The translations under genes and the position numbers were made by a program. The notes beneath the pieces are model-generated. The model was not told the DNA's origin. It did no database searches and saw only the letters and a program-made list of their open reading frames with translations. From Neospora caninum Liverpool (Eukaryota; Apicomplexa; Conoidasida; Eucoccidiorida; Sarcocystidae), in contig NC_018390.1 of the NCBI RefSeq assembly GCF_000208865.1, positions 2,342,790 to 2,406,789 of the forward strand: a stretch of DNA of 64,000 nucleotides. Direction: 5' to 3'. This document shows, one piece after another, positions 26,240 through 38,200 of the stretch. Every line of letters begins with the position of its first letter. Position 1 is the first letter of the stretch.

Positions 26240-27649
26240 CTACTTTCTGAGACCTTTCGCTGTCGAAGAACATATAACTTGAGTAGGGATTCGATCTAAC
26301 TTGTTGTTTCGTATTGCCAATTTATTTTCAGTTTTTTTTCGAAGTAGCGACGTGGGGTGTGCGACATTTTTGAAACTTCCCCTTGAGGTGGGGCGTCTTT
26401 CACTTTGGGTGCTCCCAACAGCCACACTGCGACGTGTCTTGTCCTCACCGAGAGGCGCCTTGTCTTCAATCTGCTGCCGTTCCGTCCCGGGGCTGAGCAG
26501 TTCGATCGTTACTGTTCTGCTGCTTTCGTCTCTACAGGCGCCAAACTTTTCTATGGCTGGCGTCTGCATGCTTTGTACCTCTTTCTGCAGATTTCCTACG
26601 TGCGTCTCCTTTGTAATTATAGTTTTCGGCAGGTTGTATCGGAGTGTGTGATTTTCCATGAAGTACCTCCGCTCGTGCTAGCCGTACGAGGTCACGTCAC
26701 CCAACCCCTTCAGCCGCAGAAACCCCTCTTTCTGCTCGACTTGCACCCGCCGGATCTTACTATCGACCTCGACGGTTCCCTCCTGGATCATTTCTGCGTT
26801 GTTGTTGGCAAAAACAGAAAGAGATGCGGTGTTGCTACCTTCTACTGTGGATTTCGTCTGCTTCTGAAAGACGTCTGGGTTCCGTTCTCTAAATTTTCTT
26901 AGTGCCTGTCGGCCTCGTCCGAGCCATACGCGATCAAAGGCAACCGTACTGTAACAGTCCCCTTGCTGCTGCGCCATCGTCACTAGTCCGGAAAACTGCC
27001 AGGTTTCTTTACTCATCTTATTTTATTTCTGGTATTCGGGCGTCATGTTTGGCAGTACTTACATTCCTCTCTATTCTGGAAGAAATAGGATAGCGGCGCC
27101 CTTATCAGGTCACCCGGGCTCAGCCCAAAGGCAGTGCCTCTTTCTATAGATTCGGTGCTGTTCCCCAGCAGCTCGGCGCGGTCACCCGATGCTTCGTCGC
27201 GCGTTTGCCGGATGTCTTAAAGTAGAAGAAGGGAAAAGTGTGAGTTATTTCTGTGACCGGAATCGTTTTCTAGCACATAATATTTTCCCGTCAGCATCGT
27301 GCGCGCATCGTCTCTGATGACTGCGCCCAACGCGAGATCGAGTGCATATTTCGCAATTCGGACTGCTACACAACGCGGCCCCCGCAACCGAGCGACCTCC
27401 AAGGGTTGAACACACACGTCCGGGGCGGCTCCTTCCCGGCCAAATTTGTTGCTGTCTCCATACGGATCGAATCTCTGGATGTAACTAAGCAATTCATCTG
27501 TCTGTCTAATTTAGGGGGAGAGTTCTGTTTTTCGTTCTTGTCCAGGGGGATATTCCAACATGTTTTCCGTCGTAATGTTGAGTACCGACATCGCGAGCGC
27601 CACGCCGCTACCGAGGCCGTAAAGCCGTGTACTCAACAGCCGCCAGCAT
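26240..27649 (-). CDS. Multi-exon protein of unknown function
   Basis: The model is built from phase-consistent splice sites: 27649-27612 (MLAAVEYTALRP), 27505-27258, 27215-27063, 26982 to about 26696, and a last exon from about 26608 to the stop at 26240. The second exon reads QTDELLSYIQRFDPYG and RIAKYALDLALGAVIRDDAR. The third reads GTAFGLSPGDLIRAPLSY. The fourth reads DRVWLGRGRQALRKFRERN. These are compact, mixed-composition stretches typical of folded domains. The last exon is more polar and less convincing, and the 87-base intron before it is the weakest junction. One donor (GTCACA at 27257) is non-consensus. The product is about 365 residues with no signal peptide or membrane span. I recognise no family. 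The stop is only about 230 bases upstream of the start of the next minus-strand gene, so the two could also be parts of one transcript. Confidence 0.42.
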
Positions 27650-28199
27650 TAGGGAGCTGTACCCCCGCAACCGCGTTCTCACATGAGACCTTAAGAGAAC
27701 TCGCCAGTGTTTTCGATCAATTAAAGCAATGAATCGCTGTCGAATCTCATACTAAAATTGCTACGTGAGTGTTGACCGAATTTTCCTCTCCTCTCCAGTC
27801 AACGGAGATCTCCCGGGCGGTCACAAGTTCGTCGACATCCGTTGTTCTACTGCGAGACCGACTGTGGGTCCAGCGGAGAGGCTTAGTGAGATGCCAAGGT
27901 CGAATCTACCAGTTCGCCGTGCATTGCCACTAACGAGTGACACTAACTAGAACGCGCTCCCGGACCAGCAGGGGGGACCGCCTCACTTCTTCGCCTGTCT
28001 ATCTTCTTTTCTTTTGACAATCATAACACGAGGCGTCCTTACTTTTGCGTCTTCGGCAGTAAAAGACCCGAGCGGGCGAGCGCAACCCAAGGACACGAGC
28101 GTCTGGGGGGATCTTGCGCGACATTGGGGGCCCCTGGGAGTCCTGTTGCGCTGTATGGTGGCGGAAGACTCCAGCACCAACTTCTATATTTCATAATTT
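27650..28199. promoter_or_regulatory. Divergent promoter region
   Basis: This 550-base gap separates the inferred start of a minus-strand gene from the start of the plus-strand gene at 28200, so it should contain both promoters and 5' untranslated regions. I see no TATA element that I would trust. The assignment rests only on gene orientation. Confidence 0.35.
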
Positions 28200-31157
28200 A
28201 TGATGTCGGTGGCTGCTGTTGGACCCTCTGTAGATCGGAAGGTCACCATCTCCTTTCACTCACATGAGCGGTCTTCTGAGTGTTGTGAGGGCGACGTTGG
28301 TGAGTATTCAGGATCGCCTCTGAAGCCCGTTTCTGTCCCCTCTGAGACGACGGCGACTCCGGAAGAATCGATGTCGGAGCACGAGTGTAAGGCTGTGGCA
28401 GATTTATATGCTGCCACTAAGACGCCTATTCGATATGTGAATCAGCCGTCGCGAAGCAACAGTGTCAGCACGCACACAAGCACCGCGAGCGGGTACGGCC
28501 AGAGAACAACACGAGACAGTGGGTTGGTGGACGAGGCATCTTCTTCATCAATTTCAACAAGCCCCCTGGCAACGGCCACATCTACTTGTTCCCCATTTCC
28601 TTCTTCCGGACTCGCAACACCACTGGCAGAGCCAAACAGCAATGCCGGTAGCTTCCCGTCGGAAGAGGACGCTGCAAAATTCCTGCCGCCTGGGTTGACA
28701 ACACATCAGCTCTGGAATTTTGTAGTTCAAGTATCAAAAGGCAAAAAGACGGCAGGATGTGCAGAAAAAACAGACCATGTAGGAACCCAGCGGCAAGAAG
28801 CAGCTCGTCGGGCACTTGCATCAGCTAGCGTTTCCTTAAACGTAGCCGCGACAGCGTACGGTGCCACTGGGAGAGGAAATGAGATTGCTGTCACTGGAGA
28901 GCAACAAGACCTTTCAAATACGCTTTTCGACTGTGCACTTCTAGATAGCTCAGCGTCACGAACAGAGACAATTGGCAGTCGTGTGGGAATTCATCGTCGA
29001 GTTCAGCTTCGACATCGAGAAAGTGATGATTGCTACGCCCGCCAATATCCTCAACGACTGCCTCCCCTGCCAGAGAGTACAAACCAACTGCCTCCAGCGC
29101 TTTCTGGAGCTCGCGTAACTAGGAGCACCGCAAAACGTGGCCTCTCTCTCGGAACGTCACCAGCAGTCCTGCCGAAGGAATCGAGCGCCCCTTTATTGCC
29201 CGCTCCGAAACGTCGGAGAGGAAGTCAAGATAGTGGAAGCGGACCAGTACTTCCTTGTCCCCCTCGAGAGATCGACTCTCTGTTGCGCCTACTTGCTGAA
29301 AACGCCAGACAGGTCGCAAGTGCTCCAGATGGCATCGTGCCTGCAGCACTGGACTGCAGCTTTTGGAAAGCGTTGCAAGAGCAGATGAACGACCTGGCTA
29401 AACAGGAGCGGAAAGTGTCTTCCGCTAGTGAAAAGCACAATTGCCCGCCTCAGTTCCTGTCTCGTCTCCGGGTCGCCTGCTCCACCTGCCGTGCCAGCCC
29501 ACAGTCAAGCCAGAACGGCAAAAGGAGAAAGAGAGAGCAACAAGATCCAACTCGTCCTGGTTGCCCGTTGCCTTCCCCGCGGTGCGTACCCAAGTTTCTA
29601 ACGGTGCCTTTCGCAGTGTACCGTGTGCCCACCTTCCGACAGTGTCTTTGTCAGTGGATCGCCAGTCAAGCAGGGACGGCTGTTGAAGCACTTGAAAAAT
29701 TTGGAGAGGGTGTTTCTGAAGACGCGGCTTCGTTGCAGCTACCCCCAAGGTTCTACTTCTCTTCTCGCGTTACCGATAGCATATATGCTGAGGAAGAGCC
29801 ACGGATGTTTTTTTCCGGATGTCTTCCTTCGGTCGAGGAAGAAGCGGATTGCGCACTTGCTCAGCAAGATAGCCTCGCGAACATGGAGCCCGGTCAAAAT
29901 TCGCAGGCGCAGGATGACTTGTGTGTTGAGTCTTCTGTGTTTCCATCGGCGACTACTTCCCCTGACGAATCTTGCAAGCGTGACCAAACCGCGGAGGATA
30001 ATGCCAAGGATGGAGTCTACTTCGATGAAGAAGAAGGCTTTTGGAAAGCCATCGTCCGGCGCCGTAACCAGGTTATTACGAAACGTTTTCCGTCTCAATG
30101 TCCCGCGAACACGGTGAGACTCCCACATGAAGTCCTTTATGGGCAAAACGATTGTGGTGCGACAGCTTCATATAGGTCGCTTCCAGCCAAGCATCCCGAC
30201 GAAATGAGGGCCACCTTGTATTACGACTGGGCGAGCAAGCACTTCAAGGAAGTTTGTAAGTATCTCGAATCCGTCCCAGGTGCAATGGCGTGGAATCGTG
30301 GATTGGTAACAACATCGTCCATCGTTGACAGGCCTGTTCCTTTGGAGTGCTGTGCAATGGAACGCTCGAGCCGTAGCGCTATTTCAGGCGCTAGCTCGAA
30401 ATCCAGCGCACCATTGTCAAAATCAGGGACTTCATATACCTCAGCGACTTCTTCCCGGAAACAAAGAAAAGGGTATCAACTGGACCGTTATGAAACCGTC
30501 GAGAAACTTGCAGAAGCTTCGAACCAACTTCGTTCGAACCCCGAGGTTGGCAAGATGCGCGATACCAAGAAGATTGTTTTCCCTGGACAAAATACCCCGC
30601 CGGCGCCGCACGTCATTCAAACAGATGTAAACGAACAGCAGGGGGCCCCTGTGTGTGGGACCTCAACTATTGCGCGACAGTTTGTTTTACGGCAGTGTCA
30701 ACGGCTTCTAGCGACTCATCGCCAGCAATTGTCGGACCAGCTGTCGTCTCAGAACACGACATCGTTGCAGAGCCTCCCGGTGGGGAGAGGTAATACCCTT
30801 GAAGGCCCATCTCTGGTATTCCCTGGAGAGAGAGCGAACCCAAAAGGACCTTCTCAGGCACATGAGTTGCCTGTAATAGATGACGTAATGCAAAGGCTCC
30901 AAACGATGGTTCGTGACACTCTAGGGACACTCCCCGCTCCCAGCGCAGAAGCTGGCGTGACGCGGTATCAGCAGCAGCTCCTCCTGCTCCAGCAGATGAG
31001 GCAACATCATTTAGAGATGCAGCGGCTGGTCATTAATACGGCTTCCAGCGCTGAAATGCAATCAAGCGGGGTCCCACCTGAAATTGGAAAAGTGGCGATG
31101 AATGTGGACAAATGGAGACGTACTGCGGTGGCAACGCCAGCAGGCGCATCGGGGTGA
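28200..31157 (+). CDS. Probable nuclear protein with a possible divergent AP2 DNA-binding domain
   Basis: A single exon of 985 residues. The ATG at 28200 is chosen because an in-frame TAA sits at 28194, two codons upstream. The first 330 residues are Ser/Thr-rich. Basic patches KRRRGSQ (about residue 336) and GKRRKRE (about residue 439) look like nuclear localisation signals. Residues from about 603 read DGVYFDEEEGFWKAIVRRRN, then ITKRF. The spacing of G-V, W-A and K-x-F recalls the three beta strands of apicomplexan AP2 domains, and a candidate helix follows about 50 residues later (YYDWASKHFKEVCKYLE). The match is divergent and has an insertion, so I hold it as possible rather than shown. 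The C-terminus (from about residue 920) is a glutamine-rich helix or coiled coil (QQQLLLLQQMRQHH) that could mediate dimerisation. Other explanations include a non-AP2 chromatin protein. The open frame itself is secure. Confidence 0.68.
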   Translation: MMSVAAVGPSVDRKVTISFHSHERSSECCEGDVGEYSGSPLKPVSVPSETTATPEESMSEHECKAVADLYAATKTPIRYVNQPSRSNSVSTHTSTASGYGQRTTRDSGLVDEASSSSISTSPLATATSTCSPFPSSGLATPLAEPNSNAGSFPSEEDAAKFLPPGLTTHQLWNFVVQVSKGKKTAGCAEKTDHVGTQRQEAARRALASASVSLNVAATAYGATGRGNEIAVTGEQQDLSNTLFDCALLDSSASRTETIGSRVGIHRRVQLRHRESDDCYARQYPQRLPPLPESTNQLPPALSGARVTRSTAKRGLSLGTSPAVLPKESSAPLLPAPKRRRGSQDSGSGPVLPCPPREIDSLLRLLAENARQVASAPDGIVPAALDCSFWKALQEQMNDLAKQERKVSSASEKHNCPPQFLSRLRVACSTCRASPQSSQNGKRRKREQQDPTRPGCPLPSPRCVPKFLTVPFAVYRVPTFRQCLCQWIASQAGTAVEALEKFGEGVSEDAASLQLPPRFYFSSRVTDSIYAEEEPRMFFSGCLPSVEEEADCALAQQDSLANMEPGQNSQAQDDLCVESSVFPSATTSPDESCKRDQTAEDNAKDGVYFDEEEGFWKAIVRRRNQVITKRFPSQCPANTVRLPHEVLYGQNDCGATASYRSLPAKHPDEMRATLYYDWASKHFKEVCKYLESVPGAMAWNRGLVTTSSIVDRPVPLECCAMERSSRSAISGASSKSSAPLSKSGTSYTSATSSRKQRKGYQLDRYETVEKLAEASNQLRSNPEVGKMRDTKKIVFPGQNTPPAPHVIQTDVNEQQGAPVCGTSTIARQFVLRQCQRLLATHRQQLSDQLSSQNTTSLQSLPVGRGNTLEGPSLVFPGERANPKGPSQAHELPVIDDVMQRLQTMVRDTLGTLPAPSAEAGVTRYQQQLLLLQQMRQHHLEMQRLVINTASSAEMQSSGVPPEIGKVAMNVDKWRRTAVATPAGASG

Positions 31158-32288
31158 AGGGATACTTCAGTTCATTGCATCAAAAAAGAAGCACGGAGAC
31201 AAGTCTTCGTAAGGCAATTTCGATGGATTATATGAGTGCGTGTATATATGTTTTGTCAACTAGGCCTGCGTGTTTATAGGGTTGCTGGCCTCTCCGCCTA
31301 CTCCAGCTCATCTTACAGGTACCTTTGAGAGTGTGCGTATTATGTCATCCCGTTGCCGTACTAACCTGACTGGCATAGGCTACCAATCTTGGGGTGCTCA
31401 CTCCCCCAACTCCCAAAAGAGATTCAGCATAATAATGAGAAACCATTCTATTTTTTTCTGTCACGCAACAAAGAAGCCAACGGGGGCTTCGCACGTCATA
31501 ACCATCTGGGAGGCACTATGTGCAATTAAGACACCTTTTCCGGGCTGCGTCTCCCGATGATTCGGTCGAGTGGCTATTTCTCTTTCACAGAGGAAGATTC
31601 AATACAGTGGCACACTCGAGCGAAAGCACTATTGTTTAAACGTGGCCCAAATACAGATGGACACACCCCGAAGTCAGGTGTTCCCTGCACACAAGGTGTT
31701 ACCGGAGGCAACTAGGTCACCGTACACGCCGGCTGTCGACTGGCAGGACTGTTTTTTTCTCTGGTCTTGGCCTTTACTGTAATCAGTGCATCCCGAGCTG
31801 TATTTGGAGAATGCAGAGAAAATCCGTTACATCACCGCATCGTGCACCCGTCAGCAAGCAAGGCACCGGCTATGCTAGAACACTTTCAGTAGTACGTGGA
31901 GATATAATGAGTGTCTGTAGAGCCATCGCTGCCTGGAGTATCCGCCAGTTCTTCGCCTCTCACAAAGCTAACTTGGTGTGCTTTGGACCGATCAAGCAGG
32001 GAACGAGGGAAAACAGTGAGCAGCTGCATCCAGTACCACGAACTGACACAGGTGCTCTACGCAGACGAATCTGTCATGAACAGCCCCAATGTCGTCTCGC
32101 TTTTTGGGGCGTCAGCTGCGCTACCACTTTCCAGAAAAGCCTCCTTCTGGAAAGGGACATAGTAGATCGACTAAAAGATCTCTGATGTGATCGCGGAGAG
32201 GAAGTGTCTGGTCATTTCCCGATCGCGTATCCTTTGATGATTGTTGTGTTCTTTTTCAGATCGCACAAAGAGTTCCAAATGAGGTGAG
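31158..32288. other. Intergenic region between converging genes
   Basis: This 1.1 kb region lies between the stop of the plus-strand gene at 31157 and the stop of the minus-strand alpha-2-macroglobulin-like gene at 32289. It should hold both 3' untranslated regions. No coding or RNA gene is supported. Confidence 0.5.
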
Positions 32289-35200
32289 TCAGCGGCGAAT
32301 GACTACTGTGACAGGTAGTGCTCGCGCTACGACAGTTGGATGGCCCTTCGTAAAATGGACTTCTGAACGTAGCAAGCCGTCTTTGGCAGTCCCTGTGTAG
32401 TGCGACAGTCCGTCGTTTATGTAAGCTACAGTAGGTGGGGCAGTAAACGTGCCAGGGGTCACCGCCTGGACCACATACTGCAGGACGTGCGTGGCTGGAG
32501 AGAGATTTCGACAAATGTAGTCAACACTTGAAGCCAGCGACTGGGAAAAGTGGGTAGTGGATCCGATCAGCAGGGAACTCCTCGTCGATCCCGGAGGGAT
32601 CATGGAACATTTGCGGTACCACGAAGAGAAGGACAACGCCTTGTTATGAAGCTGCCCGCTGGAATCAGGCAACTCTTTGGCTAGATAATGTCGAAAAGGT
32701 GCCTGGGGGGATAATGCAGCCGGTGGGAAGAACGCTGGATCCACAAATTCAAGCCCTGCAGGCAATGGATCTTCCACAATGAGGTTCCTGAGAAAACAAA
32801 CCGCAGCGGGACACGAGCGAGACGCAGGCAGGATCATACACATTCGTACGACCTCATTGCAGAGAAGGGGCTGGTCTCATCGGCTTCCAGGTTGTCGCTT
32901 CCTTGCGAATACCACTGACCGACTACGCGCTGCCGCCGTAGAGGCCGTGAACGCAAGCGTGTAAAAACTATGGTGGAGACGCTGATGTGTAAGGCATCAG
33001 AAAAAACGAGCAGGGGCTTTACTTGTGTGATTTCCCTACGAAGATTACAGCATGATTGTTGCTTCGACACTGGTAATCTCCGCTTCTGGTACACCTGTTT
33101 GTTCTCTGATGGAACCCGTTCAATTCTCCTCCACAAAGGAACTATTCAATTCGCTTTCACATTCTAGCGAACCATTAAACAATGTCTTTTTCTCTGTCTG
33201 TGCAGGTAGTCTCTGTTCTGACACATCTTATTTGAGGCTTTCCCTGCCACTCCATTATTTTTGATCTCTGAACTCTTAACACCAGTTACTGATAACCTTG
33301 CTGATGCTGCATTGCTGAACCACGCTCGCCCCACGAGGTAAAACGATCGCTCACGATTTGCCGAGACAGACTGTGGAGACGGCATGGACGATACAAATCT
33401 CATCCCTGCGAAGGTTCGTCGCTTCCAGTAACGCCGAAAGGCAGGTCCTGACTTTTCCATTTCTTTCAGGACGTCCCCTCTGACATTACGACTGCTTTGA
33501 GGACAGCGTGCTGCCTCGCCGGTCATTTCTCCCTGCCTCGCTTACCGTGTCAAGTCGCAAATGGAGAAATAGGCGAAAAGGAAAAGAATTGTAAAGCCGT
33601 ATACAAGAACTGGTTAAAAACAGCCGCTGTTCTGTGGTTATACTTCTATCCGCTCCCAAGCACGAACCGAGTTGTGTGATCGATACAGCAACTGTTTATC
33701 AAACGGAAAACCAGTCTTGAAGTCATTCGTACAGGTTTGCACTTACTGAGTCCTCATGTCTAGCTCCAGGGTGATAGAAATGCATAGATACTGCTTGGCA
33801 CGAATTCGCTCGTGCCCTTTCCGAACGGAATTGCGATCTTCCTCTCCTCCATCGGGCTCTTTCTCCTTAAACGGTCGAAGTGCACCGGCGCAGCTGAGGG
33901 CCGTTCGGTCGAAAACTTGCCAGAATCGATTTATTTTTTGAGGTGTGCGAGAGCGTGATACAAAAGAGTCTGGGGCAGAGGCCCTTTCCGAATGAGACTC
34001 AGGCTCTTCGTTCACTCGCTGTAGAGGCCTGTACACAGCTGACAGGAATATGGTGAGACCCGCCACCGGCCTAGAGACCACAGACCGCACCCTGTAGACT
34101 GTACGCGCATTGGCAGGATTGATGTTTTCCTCGGAAGCCTGCCTTTCGAGCTTATTTTCAAGGGTAGACGTGCTGCCTGCGCGCCAGCTCATGAGTTCTC
34201 TCCAGGAGATATCTCGCCGCGACCCAGCTCGTCCTCTATGTCCCTCCGTTCTGCATAGTGTCACATTCACGAATGCAACAAACGGAGCGACACTTTTTCC
34301 TGTTGTCGGAAAGACCGCTTCGCGATGCCCAGACAGAAGCGACGAATGTGCAGATTCCGCCGGGAATTGGTTTGTGTCTTGAGAAGAACGCGTGTTTGTG
34401 TTGAAAGGTAATAGAGGAGCAGAGGAAGAGGCAGTTTCAGCGCTAATGGTGACCTGGATGTTCACAGGCTCCCGTCGGCTACCTCCTCGGGAGTAGAAGC
34501 GGTCGTGAAGAAGATCGAGAGCTTCTAGAACAAAACTAATGGTTCTGTCCCCAGATAGATCGATGAAAGTGTCCTCTTCAGCCGAATTACTGTTTCTTCT
34601 CCACTTCATCTGGTGATGCCCTCTGTCCAATAAAGGCCCAGTGTAGTCGCTATCTGCTACTGCATTTGCGACGTACCACAGGACCCGTGAGTGGGGAGCC
34701 CTCCATAATGAATCTTCGCCACACCAAAGAAGAAGAAGTAGGGCATGCGACTTGAGTGAAAGTATGTTGTTTGGAAACGGGCCTACTCGTCCTGTTGTTG
34801 CCACTGTCGCGTACAGCTCCTGTCGGGAAAAAACCATACGCCTTAAAGACTCTTCGAGTATCCTTTCTCGCAAGCTGTCTGTCGAGGAAGAAAAATACCC
34901 TGCCGAATGCTTTTGAGTAGAGGAAGGGTTTATACGCTGTGTGGACGTGAAGGGAGAGCGTGGTACAGCATTTTCTTCGAAACCGTGGGTCATATTTCTC
35001 TGTCCCTCCCACGGTTGGCCTGCTCTGTCGCCCACGAAGGTTGTATAGTGAGACCCCACTTTCATGTCTCTATCATTCGGAACTGTGACTGTTGGAGTGG
35101 CGGCGAGAAGAAGTGCTGGTAATTCAAGAACTGTACCATGAGACTGACTCCATTCGTCCACTTCAGAAGCGTTTACCCATGTTATATTTTCGCGGGCTTT

Positions 35201-38200
35201 CAGCACGAGATTCTCAAACCCGAGCAGTTGCTCCACTTTCTCTGGAAGTTCAAAAGAATGCTTTGCGCCCAAAGCGAAACGCAGCTCAGTGAGTAGGCTG
35301 ACACCAATCCAGTCAACGAGACTAGTACTAAGGCTGTTGTTCTCATCTTTCAGCATGTTCTGAGTATTTGCTTTCTCCCATTCGTTCGTTCGCGTTTTCA
35401 CATAATTGTTAATAGCTTGGGTTACCGCCTTCTCAGCTCTACGCAGGATTTCCCGTTCAGTACTCTCTGACCTGATTGCTGGCCGTTCCTCACCCTTTCC
35501 CTTCAGAATTCGAAAAACGTGAGCAGCGTGGAGAAGAAGAGCCAGGTCGGGTTCCTTCGGAGTGAAATCCTTCAGATCAGGTCTCTCCATGGGAGTCGAC
35601 GTCTCTTTTTTCGCAGTAAAATACTGCTTCAGAGGTCGCTGGAGAAGGCCGAAATTTTGGAAAGAACTGTATAATGGTAGTGATGAATCATCGAAGCCTT
35701 CAGGGATGTTTTCGGTGGGGAGATAGAGGGGCAACAGGTGTACGGCGGCCTTACCCGCAATACTGATGGCAGCTCGCGTCTTTGTACTGCTGGTTCCACA
35801 TGCGGAATTCTCACCACTGTGCAGAGAGTTTGAGGCTGCGGAATCACTTGTTGAAGCTTGTTCGTACGTTTGCGCGGAGAAAGATTGAGGAGACGACGCC
35901 GGTGCTGCGGAGGTCTTTGAGGAAGTGGCGTTGCTTTCGACGTCGTCTCCACGGTTACATTGGCCATCGAATGAGGAGAGGATCTCATCAGCAAGAATAA
36001 TATTTAGTAGAACGGAGGAGTTTGGAAGGATTTCCAGCGCATCTTGGGCTGCTGCCTCAGCTAACAGGGGGCACTTTCTCTGATGTCTTTGTTGCCCGTC
36101 ATTACTATGGAGAGGCGCGACTACTTGTTTACCGTGCCCGTCCGCTGGCTTGTGAACATCTTCGCAGGAGATGACGCGATCCTCAGATGAGTTCGAAGAG
36201 ACATTCTCTGCTGAACACTGGGAACGATCGAATTGGTCAAGGCCGCCGGCGTCTGCTTTTCGCGATGTAACCAGCAGCCTTGGGAAGAAATACTCGCAGC
36301 ATAGAAGCGTTTTCTTATGCAAATCAATCATTTGCCACACACGCCGCTCGATAGCATCCACGTACCCCATTTTTGCTTCAATCGAAAGGCCTCCTTCATC
36401 GAGGTCCAGGGCTTCTGGCACGTAAAGAAAGTCGTCCCAAGCCGCGGGCCCAGAATCTACAGTATTGGCTTCAGGATGTATCATTTGTGGACCGGGAGAG
36501 CCTGTGGGTTCCGTGCCATTGTTGGCGACGACCCGCTCCTGCTCCATTGGATACCAAGAAGTAGATGGTACATGAGGAACGAGAAAAAGAGAAGAAGGTG
36601 GAGAGAGGGAGGGAGGCGGCTCCTTATTCCTGGAGCTATCTGCCTTGTGACTTGCCTGTTGTACAGCTTTCTCGGTCGTCTTGTTTCTCCATCCGCTCGT
36701 ATGTTCCTCATCCTGTTCCAGTCGGGTCGGCAGCTGCTTTCTCCTGTGTGCCGTTGGAGCTTCTTCTGAGACACCATCATCGTCACGGGTCAGAAGCTGA
36801 TTGACACAGGGAATACTTGCAAGTGAACTGCATTGGTCAAGCCTCTCGTCCTGAGTCTCCTCATGAACTTGCAGCTGAGAAGAGTAGCGTAAAATGCTGA
36901 CGCCAACATGGTTGCTTCCTTTCTTTCCAACGGCCTCTAGAGTCGGCAGAGATGTATTGACCGCTGACTCAACGCGACCCGTAGAAGCGTCTTCACTGTG
37001 AGGGAACAGCAAATGAAACTTTCTGATGGAGACCGGGAACTCTATCGGTAGCACCGGCATCTCCACTAATGTTGTGAAGTTCCCTTTATTGTAGAGGGGC
37101 CCGGGCTCCTCAGTTTCGAGGGAAGGGTTTTCTGACGCTACCTTAGTATCTTCCCATTTGCTTTTCTTTGACGGCCAGGTGCAGTTGCCCGCTTCTGACA
37201 GTCTCGAGAACGCAATGACAGCCTCATGCACAGATCCTGGTTGCTTTGCCCCAGCAACGTTGTTTTTGACTCGTAGTCGAAGCCCCTGGCTGCAAGATAC
37301 GTCATGGGAAAGCCTGTGAGTTGAAGTATACAGCTGTCCTTTCTCGTCGTTCTTGTGCTGTTTTGTTGGTTCTAAGGGCGACCGAAATATCTTTCCCTGG
37401 TCCTGCTCACGTGGTAGAAGTGGTGAAGTTCCGCAGAAATCCAAGTCAGAGCATTGAGTTACTTCGAGAGTCGAATCATGAAGAGATTTCCAGCACAAAA
37501 ATGTTGTATTCGATGGAGGGGGGAACGCGTCTCCGGGTTTGTTGATGTCCATCTTTGCGCAATTGCCTGAACATTCAATGACGCTCGCAGGGGAATCCGT
37601 ACAGAATATGGTATCGGAGCCAAAGTCGACGTACGCCACGTCTCCGTATCGCAAGAAGCGAGGAAGGCGGCTACTGAGGTGAGTGAACGAATCGTATGCC
37701 GGTAATGTATCCCCCTCAAGGAACGCCTGCTGAGAATCATACCAGACTTCTTGAGGCAACAGGACAGCGCTTCTGTTTTGTTCCTGGGTGCCATCAGAGG
37801 TTTGGCCAAGAGTACAGTTTTTTGCGTCTCCTCTAGGAGAGAGCACAGGAACCACGGTTGCTGCAACAGGAATTCTCTCTTTCTTTACAATGACTGCAAA
37901 TGCGTTCACAGCATACATCCCAGAGGCAGGACCCTGGAAAGAGAGTTTAACCGACGCCTTCTTTATCAGGGATGTTTCGTCTTCGCCACTATCCACTTGT
38001 TTCCGGGATGAGCTGCTCATTGAACCCGTCACAGCTAATTCACGCATATTCACTTTGTAGAGTCGGACGACAGACGGGGTCCTACTCTCACTTGTGAGAA
38101 TATCTGCAAAGTTTTTCTCATCCAATTCACTAACAGTCATCTCGTCGTATAGTTCTTCTCCGTGGGAGGAGGCTGACGACATCGCCGCTTGTTTCCTGAC

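Noticed and set aside
33164..33526. Possible extra exon between the last two A2M exons
   Set aside because: The donor at 33746 and the acceptor at 32788 join in phase and directly restore the family motif (LELDMRTQNLIVEDPLPAGL), so no exon is needed between them.
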